Assembly: GCA_030683105.1 (NCBI GenBank)
Contig: JAUXMZ010000061.1
Span: 1 to 50,469, forward strand
From: Burkholderiales bacterium
Lineage (GTDB): Bacteria; Pseudomonadota; Gammaproteobacteria; Burkholderiales; SG8-41
Direction of reading: 5' to 3'
Length of the DNA stretch: 50,469 nt
Of the stretch, positions 9,472 through 16,500 are shown one piece after another. The stretch's first letter is position 1. The number at the start of each line of letters is the position of its first letter. The translations under genes and the position numbers were made by a program. Under the pieces are notes generated by a model. The model searched no databases. It was not told where the DNA came from and saw nothing but the letters and a program-made list of their open reading frames with translations.

Positions 9472-11033
9472 AGCACGATAAAATCCTGATCATTGATTTC
9501 GGCGCGCAGTATTCGCAGCTGATCGCGCGCCGCGTGCGCGAAGCACACGTCTATTGCGAACTGCATCCGTACGACGTCACCGAGCAGTTTGTCCGCGAGT
9601 TCAAGCCGCGCGGCATCATCCTGTCTGGCGGGCCTGCTTCTGCGTGGGAAGGCGGTGCGCCGCGCGCGCCCCAGGCCGTGTTCGAACTCGGGGTGCCGGT
9701 GCTGGGGATCTGCTACGGCATGCAGACCATGGCGGCGCAGCTCGGCGGCAAGGTGGAAAGCGGCCATGTGCGTGAATTCGGCTATGCCGAGGTGCGCGCG
9801 CGGGGCCACTCGGTGCTGCTGCGCGACATCCAGGACCGGATCAACCAGGAAGGTCACGGCCTGCTCGACGTGTGGATGAGCCACGGTGACAAGGTCAACG
9901 AACTGCCGCCCGGATTCAAGGTGATCGCCAGCAACGCGGCAACCCCGATTGCAGGCATGGCCGATGAAGCGCGCAAGTTCTACGCTGTGCAGTTCCATCC
10001 CGAAGTCACGCATACCCTGCAGGGCAAAGCGATGCTCGAGCGCTTCGTGCTGGAAATCTGTAATCTCGCCGGCGACTGGAACATGCCGAACTATGTCGAG
10101 GAAGCGGTGGGCAAAATCCGCTCTGAAGTCGGCACCGATGAAGTCGTGCTCGGGCTCTCCGGCGGGGTTGATTCCTCAGTGGCCGCCGCGCTGATCCACC
10201 GCGCGATCGGCAAGCAGCTCACCTGCGTATTCGTCGACAACGGCCTGCTGCGTCTGAACGAGGCCGAGCAGGTCATGCAGACCTTCGCTGACAATCTCGG
10301 CGTCAAGGTGATTCATGTCGATGCGCGTGAGCAATTCCTAGGCCACCTCAAAGGTGTTACCGACCCCGAACTGAAACGCAAAATCATCGGCCGCGAGTTC
10401 ATCGAAGTGTTCCAGAGCGAATCGGCCAAATTGCCCAAGGTGAAATGGCTGGCGCAGGGCACGATCTACCCTGACGTGATCGAATCGGCCGGCGCCAAGA
10501 CCAATAAGGCGCACACCATCAAGTCGCATCACAACGTCGGCGGCCTGCCCGAGACGCTGCACCTGAAGCTGCAGGAACCGCTGCGCGAGCTGTTCAAGGA
10601 CGAAGTGCGCGAACTGGGACTGGCGCTGGGACTGCCGCACGACATGGTGTTCCGCCACCCTTTCCCCGGACCGGGGCTGGGGGTGCGCATCCTGGGCGAG
10701 GTCAAGGCTGAATTTACAGACTTGCTGCGCCGGGCCGATGCCATATTCATCGATGAACTGCGCGCCGCCGGCTGGTATGAGAAGACGGCGCAGGCGTTCG
10801 CCGTGTTCCTGCCCGTGAAGTCGGTGGGCGTGATGGGCGATGGCCGCACCTACGAATACGTGGTGGCGCTGCGCGCCGTGCAGACCACCGATTTCATGAC
10901 CGCGCAATGGGCCGAGCTGCCGCACAGCCTGCTGTCCAAGGTCTCCAACCGCATCATCAACGAAGTGCGCGGCATCAACCGCGTGGTCTACGACATTTCC
11001 GGCAAGCCGCCTGCCACCATCGAGTGGGAGTAG
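9468..11033 (+). CDS. guaA: GMP synthase (glutamine-hydrolysing)
   Basis: Converts XMP to GMP with glutamine and ATP. The 521 residues comprise an N-terminal class I glutamine amidotransferase ([20 protein letters not shown]; nucleophile Cys in [20 protein letters not shown]), the ATP pyrophosphatase P-loop [19 protein letters not shown] at about residue 228, and the dimerisation domain ending KPPATIEWE. The ATG at 9468 gives the standard N-terminus but has no Shine-Dalgarno sequence; the leader is CCCGAAT heptamers. The last 84 bp recur at 27961-28044, making the 3' end a likely integration site. Confidence 0.98.
   Translation: MQHDKILIIDFGAQYSQLIARRVREAHVYCELHPYDVTEQFVREFKPRGIILSGGPASAWEGGAPRAPQAVFELGVPVLGICYGMQTMAAQLGGKVESGHVREFGYAEVRARGHSVLLRDIQDRINQEGHGLLDVWMSHGDKVNELPPGFKVIASNAATPIAGMADEARKFYAVQFHPEVTHTLQGKAMLERFVLEICNLAGDWNMPNYVEEAVGKIRSEVGTDEVVLGLSGGVDSSVAAALIHRAIGKQLTCVFVDNGLLRLNEAEQVMQTFADNLGVKVIHVDAREQFLGHLKGVTDPELKRKIIGREFIEVFQSESAKLPKVKWLAQGTIYPDVIESAGAKTNKAHTIKSHHNVGGLPETLHLKLQEPLRELFKDEVRELGLALGLPHDMVFRHPFPGPGLGVRILGEVKAEFTDLLRRADAIFIDELRAAGWYEKTAQAFAVFLPVKSVGVMGDGRTYEYVVALRAVQTTDFMTAQWAELPHSLLSKVSNRIINEVRGINRVVYDISGKPPATIEWE
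10950..11033 (+). repeat. guaA 3' end, left copy of an 84-bp direct repeat (candidate attL)
   Basis: The last 28 codons of guaA, including the stop. An imperfect copy lies 17 kb away at 27961-28044 (76 of 84 identical by eye, with the first 27 nt and about the last 30 nt nearly invariant). Elements that integrate into the 3' end of a housekeeping gene leave this pattern, and guaA is a known target for genomic islands. Confidence 0.8.
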
Positions 11034-11044
11034 GTTTCGAGAGT

Positions 11045-11074
11045 TATCGAGGTCTATCGAGATCTATCGATTCG
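11045..11074. repeat. Decamer tandem repeat TATCGAGRTC
   Basis: Three tandem 10-mers, TATCGAGGTC, TATCGAGATC and TATCGATTCG, directly after guaA. The rest of 11075-11249 holds no convincing gene. A 43-codon open stretch on plus ends at the TAG near 11253 but has no start codon. Confidence 0.6.
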
Positions 11075-11249
11075 TGCGGTAAGTTTTCTGTGATCAGCCA
11101 ATGGTGCTGGCTTAGGGTCAGGGCGTGTCCGGACGTGGCGGTGGCTGCGGCGACTGCGGGGATCCAGAAGCATTCCCGCGCGATCCGGAGCACATGGTAG
11201 CCGGCGCTAAGCGCCACGAAGTGTTCATGCGCGCTATGACGAAGCACGG

Positions 11250-11633
11250 CTAGTGGCTTGCAGCGCTGAAGGCCACGCCCAAGCGCGCCGCCAGTGCGTC
11301 GAGGTTCTTGTCCATCGTCCAGAGCAGCGTGTCCGGGGTGAGCAGCGCGGACGCGAGCAACGCCATATCTACGGCCCCGCAACCCAAGTCGTGCAATTGA
11401 TCCCTTTCGATCAGGGAAAGTATCTCGTCGGTTGTCGCGACGACAGCCTGCTGCAGATTCTTGAGATCACCGAGTGTGCGCTCGCGTGATGCTGGTGGAG
11501 TTCCGCTGGCGATTTCGAGCACGATGAGCGGATGGCATAAGACCTGGTCCATAACAACCAGCGATTGAAGCCCCGGATTGGCGCTGCGAAATTGCGCAAC
11601 CCAGACCGATGTATCCGCAAGGACCAGGCTCAC
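11250..11633 (-). CDS. vapC: PIN-domain toxin, VapC family
   Basis: 127 residues. Acidic positions of a PIN ribonuclease are visible: Asp in LVLADTSVWV, Glu in LIVLEIASG, Asp in GAVDMALLASA and Asp in LWTMDKNLDAL. VapC toxins cleave RNA, often initiator tRNA or rRNA; the target here is unknown. The start is a GTG that overlaps the stop of the antitoxin gene (GTGA). It is the first gene inside the putative island, adjacent to the guaA junction, where toxin-antitoxin modules commonly help to keep an element. Confidence 0.85.
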   Translation of the reverse strand: MSLVLADTSVWVAQFRSANPGLQSLVVMDQVLCHPLIVLEIASGTPPASRERTLGDLKNLQQAVVATTDEILSLIERDQLHDLGCGAVDMALLASALLTPDTLLWTMDKNLDALAARLGVAFSAASH

Positions 11634-11839
11634 CGGCCCAATTGTTCCGCTGGTCGCCGACGAGGTATGTCCTTCATCAAGGTGGCCTTGCCGCCCAAGG
11701 CGGCAAGCCGTTTGCCCGCTTGCACTCGCACGAACACTTTCATAGCTTCGCGAAACAGATCGCTCTTGTCCATTCCGGGATCAGCGACGTCCAGTGCCCT
11801 CTGATAGAGTTCATCATCGATGGTTACTGTTGTTCTCAT
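11630..11839 (-). CDS. vapB: VapB-type antitoxin
   Basis: 69 residues from the ATG at 11839, which follows a GAGG-like site. The N-terminus RTTVTIDDELYQRALDVA is a ribbon-helix-helix DNA-binding element of the DUF2191/VapB type. The C-terminal part (AALGGKATLMKDIPRRR) should wrap the toxin. It precedes and overlaps vapC. A palindrome 25 nt upstream is a plausible autoregulatory operator. Confidence 0.85.
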   Translation of the reverse strand: MRTTVTIDDELYQRALDVADPGMDKSDLFREAMKVFVRVQAGKRLAALGGKATLMKDIPRRRPAEQLGR

Positions 11840-11863
11840 GTGCAGCCTCGCTGTCGTCAAATA

Positions 11864-11881
11864 TGATGCATAACAGCATCA
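11864..11881. promoter_or_regulatory. Palindrome upstream of vapBC, candidate operator
   Basis: TGATGC-ATAACA-GCATCA, a perfect 6-bp inverted repeat 25 nt before the vapB start. Ribbon-helix-helix antitoxins usually bind such sites to repress their own operon. Position and symmetry are the only evidence. Confidence 0.5.
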
Positions 11882-11996
11882 AAACAGGTGACCATAAAAA
11901 GGAATCACTCCTCATCGGCGGCACGCTGCTGGTGAGAGGGCGGCTTCAGGGGAGCACTGCCGCGGGCTAGCTCCATTACGGAGTGATCAAAGCTGT

Positions 11997-12120
11997 GACG
12001 GTATAAGATCGGTGTCCCGATCCGTCCAAGAGAAATACCGTTAGCCCCCTGACGGCATCGGCTGGCGGTATTGGATATGCGCCAGGCTGACTGACCTGAA
12101 GCCGCCGCCCCGAAGGCGGC
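11997..12120. other. Cluster of four hairpins, possible structured RNA
   Basis: Four stems in 124 nt: GACG-x-GATCGG/CCGATC-CGTC (11997-12026); CCGTTAG/CTGACGG with a CCCC loop (12038-12055); CTGGCG/CGCCAG (12062-12085); and GCCGCC-CCGAA-GGCGGC (12104-12120). The spacer 11882-12455 holds no convincing gene. If transcribed on plus, this would lie about 335 nt ahead of the glycine-rich protein gene. I do not recognise it as any known riboswitch. Confidence 0.35.
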
Positions 12121-12455
12121 ACCGGCGACACAATTGCCCGATCTCCGCGCTCCGCGTCTCGTGGCCCTTCAGGATTAAAGGGTTTGTGAGGCGTTAGCAG
12201 GTTGCTGAAATTCAACTCAAATGATTCTCCTCCTTATGTGGGCTATAGCACAGACTCACACGGAGGGGCGCGGATAATCCAGCTTGTGTCCGGAAGCTAT
12301 GTTTCGTTGGACATGATTGACGGATCCAGACTCTCGTTAACCTCCCTCTCTCTGAGAGCCTTTTTCTCCCTGGGAATGCGATGCATGTGCCACTGGCCAG
12401 TGCTGGTTGGCTGTGTGTCAACGAAAATTGTAAAAGTGGAATTCGAGAGGTATTT

Positions 12456-13352
12456 ATGAAAAACCATCAACTGGCATTAATGTTACTGGCGTGTTCGGCG
12501 GCCTATCCTGCTTTTGCGCAGAATGTACTGCCCCAATGCGAGAACACGAATTACGACAGCAAACGGGGTCTTTTTACAGTCATCAATCCGGCTCCGAATA
12601 CCGTGAATCAGCAGTGTCTGCTTACGGTACATCCGGCGCAGGCGTCCGCATCCGGCGCGCAATACCCGGCACCCTATATGGTTGAAGGGCGCTACGTCAT
12701 TTTGATGAGCGGCGGCGGCGGTGGCGGCGCCGGCGGTGAGTATTGGAATAGGGGTGGCGGAAGCGGCGGCGCCGGCGCAGCTCCAATCCGGACTGTTCAA
12801 TACTTGTCGCCCGGCGTGCATAAGCTGACCATCGGAACGGGTGGGGAAGGTGGAATGCCCGGCGGCTCAACCTACAACGGAAATCTGACCAGCCTGACGA
12901 ATGCTGATACCGGGGCATTCATTGCCGGGCACCCGGGTGCCGACGTTTCGAAACAAATTGTGCTGGCTCCGGAAGCGGTTGGACACGGCGGCAAAGCCCA
13001 GCCCGGCGGCAGCCGCGGTGGAGATGGCGGGGCCTCCGGCTCTCCCAGTTCTGAGTCAGCAGCTCAGGCCGGCGGCGCATCGCAGACTGCCGGTTATGCC
13101 GGTACGGGTGGACAAGCCGGCGTCGAGCGCAATGCTCGGCCAGATGATGTCAGAGTCCCGCCAGCAAATGCTGGCGGCGGCGGCGGGGCGGGCGTTGGAA
13201 GCGGCGGCGCCGGCGAGCCGAGAGACGGGAATAGGGCAGGGGGGGTGGGCGACTTAGGTGGTGGTGGTGCTGGCGGACGCGGTGGTTTCTTTACCGCCCA
13301 TCCTGGAGGCCAGGGCGGTCATGGATTTATCCGATTAACGAGAACAAACTGA
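12456..13352 (+). CDS. Glycine-rich secreted protein
   Basis: 298 residues from the ATG at 12456, which has a GAGAGG ribosome-binding site 5 nt upstream. A signal peptide (MKNHQLALMLLACSAAYPAFA) is followed by about 70 residues of ordinary sequence with two Cys, then a long low-complexity region rich in GG, GGA and GGS, ending GGHGFIRLTRTN. Similar glycine-rich secreted proteins are annotated as hypothetical and could be matrix or surface proteins. The gene has its own terminator, so it is separate from the downstream redox operon. Function unknown. Confidence 0.7.
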   Translation: MKNHQLALMLLACSAAYPAFAQNVLPQCENTNYDSKRGLFTVINPAPNTVNQQCLLTVHPAQASASGAQYPAPYMVEGRYVILMSGGGGGGAGGEYWNRGGGSGGAGAAPIRTVQYLSPGVHKLTIGTGGEGGMPGGSTYNGNLTSLTNADTGAFIAGHPGADVSKQIVLAPEAVGHGGKAQPGGSRGGDGGASGSPSSESAAQAGGASQTAGYAGTGGQAGVERNARPDDVRVPPANAGGGGGAGVGSGGAGEPRDGNRAGGVGDLGGGGAGGRGGFFTAHPGGQGGHGFIRLTRTN

Positions 13353-13393
13353 TGAATATGAATTAGTCGGCGGTAAATTTGGCAATTACCTTA

Positions 13394-13421
13394 AATGCCC
13401 CGCTTCGGCGGGGCATTTTTT
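13394..13421 (+). terminator. Rho-independent terminator after glycine-rich gene
   Basis: AATGCCCCGC-TTCG-GCGGGGCATT followed by TTTT: a 10-bp stem with a UUCG-type tetraloop, 41 nt after the stop codon. It isolates the following operon from upstream transcription. Confidence 0.92.
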
Positions 13422-13507
13422 ACGCATAACGGTGACATGCTGTTTAAGCACGCGTGGCGCTTCGGCTTTACGGCGGCGTCAAGGCATCCGCGGTGGCTAA
13501 TGGTTAA

Positions 13508-13537
13508 TTGGCGGGAAATCACCATGCCGGCTACAAT
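13508..13537 (+). promoter_or_regulatory. Candidate promoter of the redox operon
   Basis: TTGGCG, an 18-bp spacer, then TACAAT at 13532-13537. It is placed between the terminator at 13394-13421 and the first open frame of the operon. Sequence match only. Confidence 0.4.
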
Positions 13538-13566
13538 GACCGTAACGAACGCGCAACACGTTGTAG

Positions 13567-13851
13567 GTGTATTCTCGCGTGACTGTAGAACGTTTGTATT
13601 GCCTCAATGGCCAAAATATGACGGTATTTCTGACGGCATTAGAGAACCGTTCAAAAAATATCCCTTTAATTAATCGAGAATATCTGGCCATCGGCACCAT
13701 GGTATACAAGCACGATATCTCCCGCGCCAACTATGCCAGACAGCGTGGGCATCTGGCGCGCACGCAGCATACGCTCAAGCTGATCCCTGATGTAGACGGC
13801 ACGCCGGCCGTTGCGCAATGGGCGGCGATCAGTTTTGAAAACGTCGTTTAA
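13567..13851 (+). CDS. Small protein of unknown function, first gene of the redox operon
   Basis: Up to 94 residues, ending directly against the ATG of the cytochrome b-like gene (TAA-ATG), so it is probably translated and coupled. The start is uncertain: GTG at 13567, GTG at 13579 (AGGT 10 nt upstream) or ATG at 13618. The C-terminal half (YKHDISRANYARQRGHLARTQ) is basic; no signal peptide, membrane segment or heme motif is seen. I do not recognise the family. Confidence 0.5.
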   Translation: MYSRVTVERLYCLNGQNMTVFLTALENRSKNIPLINREYLAIGTMVYKHDISRANYARQRGHLARTQHTLKLIPDVDGTPAVAQWAAISFENVV

Positions 13852-14712
13852 ATGTTACGCCAGCACCAGTCCATCCTCGAGTTCAGGCACGGACGCTATC
13901 TCAAAGTTGCGCTTCTGTTATGCGCCGCATCAATCGTCGCATATGCCTGGCATAGTCCACCCGCCGTCTACCTGAAACCCTACGGCGGAACCTGGCTCGG
14001 TTACACGCTGGGGACTATCGGTGCAGTGCTTGTTTTGTGGCTTATGCTGCTCGGCATACGCAAACGCCGCTATCAATCCAGCATCGGCAGCGCGCAAGGC
14101 TGGACCTCGGCGCACGTCTATCTGGGCACGAGCCTCATCATCATCGCCACGCTGCATAGCGGCTTCGAATTCGGCTGGAACATTCATACGCTTTCTTACG
14201 TTCTGATGATGCTGGTAATTGGGAGCGGTTTCTTCGGTGTTTTTTCGTACCTGCGCTACCCCGGGTACATGACAAAAAATCTGGACGGCGAGACCCTCGA
14301 GACGATGCTTCTGAAGCTTGCCGACCTCGAGAGAAAATGCAAACGCATTGCGCTTGACCTGCCCGACGAGGTCAATACGCTGATCACGAATGCATCAAAA
14401 AGCGCAGTCGAGAAAATAGCGCTGGGCGGCAGTTTCTGGCGGCAACTGGCAAGCGTGGACCCCAGGCACCCGATGCGTCTGGCGCGCGATGAGCTGCTTG
14501 CGATGGGCAAGCGGTTTGCGGGCGGCCAGACAAAGGCCCATGAGCAGCTCGTCGTAGAGATGGCACGCATAGTCGCGCTCACCGATCGCGTGCGAAGCCA
14601 TCTGCGATTTCGCGCCCTGATGCAGGTCTGGCTTTACTTTCACGTGCCGTTATCGTTTGCGCTTCTCGCTGCGTTGATTGCGCACGTAATTTCCGTGTTC
14701 TACTTCTGGTAG
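13852..14712 (+). CDS. Membrane protein with two His pairs, probable di-heme cytochrome b
   Basis: 286 residues with about five membrane helices: near residues 22-38, 50-72, 86-106, 112-132 and 262-284. His88 and His102 lie 14 residues apart in one helix (AHVYLGTSLIIIATLH), and His264 and His278 lie 14 apart in the last helix (FHVPLSFALLAALIAH). That spacing is the classical arrangement for two stacked b-type hemes. A soluble, charged segment of about 120 residues separates helices four and five. In this operon it would pass electrons between the quinone pool or the cytosolic flavoprotein and the periplasmic cytochromes. Heme binding is inferred from spacing, not from a recognised family. Confidence 0.7.
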   Translation: MLRQHQSILEFRHGRYLKVALLLCAASIVAYAWHSPPAVYLKPYGGTWLGYTLGTIGAVLVLWLMLLGIRKRRYQSSIGSAQGWTSAHVYLGTSLIIIATLHSGFEFGWNIHTLSYVLMMLVIGSGFFGVFSYLRYPGYMTKNLDGETLETMLLKLADLERKCKRIALDLPDEVNTLITNASKSAVEKIALGGSFWRQLASVDPRHPMRLARDELLAMGKRFAGGQTKAHEQLVVEMARIVALTDRVRSHLRFRALMQVWLYFHVPLSFALLAALIAHVISVFYFW

Positions 14713-14730
14713 CGCCAGGCCGGGCACGCG

Positions 14731-16500
14731 ATGAACATTCAAGTCATCTATATCAGTGTCAACCGGCGTGGCCTGCAACAGCGCGATCAGCAGCGGGTCG
14801 CAGGCCCAACGATCAACATTGGTCGCGGCACCCAGTGCCAGGTTCATTTGCCCGATCCCCGGGTCGCGTTGCAACACGCGCTCATTACCGTGTCGGAGTC
14901 CGGCGCAACGCTCGAGGCCGAACCCGGGCGCATACAGGTGAACGGCCGCGCGGTTGACGGGGCTAAGCTGGCGGTTGGCGATCGTATTGAAGTGGGGCCG
15001 TACCTGGTGGAGGTCGTGGCGCCGCCCGCGGGAGTGCCGCTGGCGCTGGCGGTTACGCTCGTGCTGCCCCTCGCGTCGTTTGGCGGCGACGGCCCCCGCT
15101 ACGCGCTGCGCCCGCCGCGCCTGTCCAAGCGCCGGCTTGCTTATATCGGATTCGTGGGGACGCTGCTGTTGTGCCTGCTGGTTCCGGTATCTCCGGATTT
15201 GCTCGGCTACCCGGCGCTAACCGCCGCCAAGCCGGTACCCGACAGCGCTGAGCATTTGGTGCGCTCGGTGGCGGTGAAGTTCGTGCAGGGATGGAATCCG
15301 GGGCCTGTTGCCAGGGGTCACCAGCCGTTCGGCGCGGACTGCCACGCCTGCCACCAGTTACCGTTCGTGCAGGTCCGGGACCTGTCGTGCATCGCTTGCC
15401 ACAAGACGATCAAAGAGCACGTGCCGGCAGCCGAACTTACTGGTGCGCAAGGGCAGGCGTTCCGCGACACGCGTTGCGCGCAGTGCCACCGTGATCACAA
15501 AGGCATGCAAATGGCGCCGCGTGCGCAGGAGCAATGTGCGGATTGCCACCGCGATGTGAAGAGCGTGGCCGTGGACGCGAAATCGGGAAAAGCCACGGAT
15601 TTCCGCACCGAGCATCCTGAATTCAGACTTTCGTTGCTGGACGCCGACAAACCGGATGCCATTCGGCGCGTGCGCCTGGGCAAGCCGGCCTCGCCCGACA
15701 TGGTCGAGCGCTCGAACCTGAAGTTCAACCACAAGCTGCATCTCGATCCGGGCGGTGTCCGCGATCCTGAAGGCAAACGCGATGTCGCGGGCACGCGCGA
15801 TGCGCAGGGGCTGCGAACCGTGCTCAAGTGCGGCGACTGCCACGAGCCGAATGTGGGGGGGCGTCTGATGGCGCCGGTATCGATGGAACTTCACTGCCAG
15901 CGCTGCCATTCACTCGCGTTCGAGCCGAAAGTGACGAAGCGGCAGGCGGTTCACGGCGATGAAGCCGAAATCGCAACGATGTTGCGCGAGTTTTATGCCC
16001 GTCTCGTGCTTGGCGACGTGCAGCCGGGCGTCAACCCGCCGCCGGACCTGCCGCGCATGCGCCCGGGTGCGGTGCTTACTTATCAGGGTCGCCAGCAGGC
16101 GCTGAAAATAGCCGATCAGAAGGCGAACCTGGTGTTGCGGGAATTGTTCGAAACTCGCAAGGTCTGTTCCACCTGCCATGAAGTGACCCGCAAGACGGAT
16201 GAAGTGGGCTGGAAGGTTGCGCCGGTGCGAATAACCCAGGTTTGGATGCCGGGAGCCTTGTTCAGTCACGCCAGGCATACGACCGAGCAGTGCACTAAGT
16301 GCCACGACGTTTCGGAATCGAAAGACTCCAAACATGTCGCCATGCCCGGCATAGCGAAGTGCCGCGAATGTCACGTCGGCGCAGCCCCGGTCACCGGCAA
16401 GGTCACTTCGGATTGCGCCACCTGCCACAAATTCCATGATGGCCGTGATTATTGGCACGGCGTGCTGCAAGCCCAGATGTTGCGCAAGGGCGGGAGATGA
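14731..16500 (+). CDS. FHA domain - transmembrane - decaheme cytochrome c fusion
   Basis: 589 residues. Residues about 15-95 look like an FHA domain (INIGRGTQCQVHLPD, then VALQHALI, then QVNGRAV), normally a phosphothreonine reader. The Arg of the GR motif and the later Asn are kept, but the usual Ser before xxHA is Ala, so binding may be altered. A single membrane helix follows at about 136-158 (YIGFVGTLLLCLLVPV). The rest (about 200-575) carries ten CXXCH sites: CHACH, CIACH, CAQCH, CADCH, CGDCH, CQRCH, CSTCH, CTKCH, CRECH, CATCH. This implies a cytosolic FHA domain and a periplasmic decaheme domain. The gene ends in an ATGA overlap with the next. Confidence 0.88.
   Translation: MNIQVIYISVNRRGLQQRDQQRVAGPTINIGRGTQCQVHLPDPRVALQHALITVSESGATLEAEPGRIQVNGRAVDGAKLAVGDRIEVGPYLVEVVAPPAGVPLALAVTLVLPLASFGGDGPRYALRPPRLSKRRLAYIGFVGTLLLCLLVPVSPDLLGYPALTAAKPVPDSAEHLVRSVAVKFVQGWNPGPVARGHQPFGADCHACHQLPFVQVRDLSCIACHKTIKEHVPAAELTGAQGQAFRDTRCAQCHRDHKGMQMAPRAQEQCADCHRDVKSVAVDAKSGKATDFRTEHPEFRLSLLDADKPDAIRRVRLGKPASPDMVERSNLKFNHKLHLDPGGVRDPEGKRDVAGTRDAQGLRTVLKCGDCHEPNVGGRLMAPVSMELHCQRCHSLAFEPKVTKRQAVHGDEAEIATMLREFYARLVLGDVQPGVNPPPDLPRMRPGAVLTYQGRQQALKIADQKANLVLRELFETRKVCSTCHEVTRKTDEVGWKVAPVRITQVWMPGALFSHARHTTEQCTKCHDVSESKDSKHVAMPGIAKCRECHVGAAPVTGKVTSDCATCHKFHDGRDYWHGVLQAQMLRKGGR

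Noticed and set aside
11997-12120. c-di-GMP or other known riboswitch
   Set aside because: The conserved core sequences of classes I can recall are absent.
11976-12215. 79-residue frame on minus in the island spacer
   Set aside because: No similarity recognised, no ribosome-binding site, and it lies across the hairpin cluster.
12202-12459. 85-residue frame ending at the glycine-rich gene start
   Set aside because: TTG start, ordinary random composition; the ATGA junction is tempting but not enough.
13395-13673. 92-residue frame on plus
   Set aside because: Its start codon lies inside the terminator hairpin at 13394-13421.
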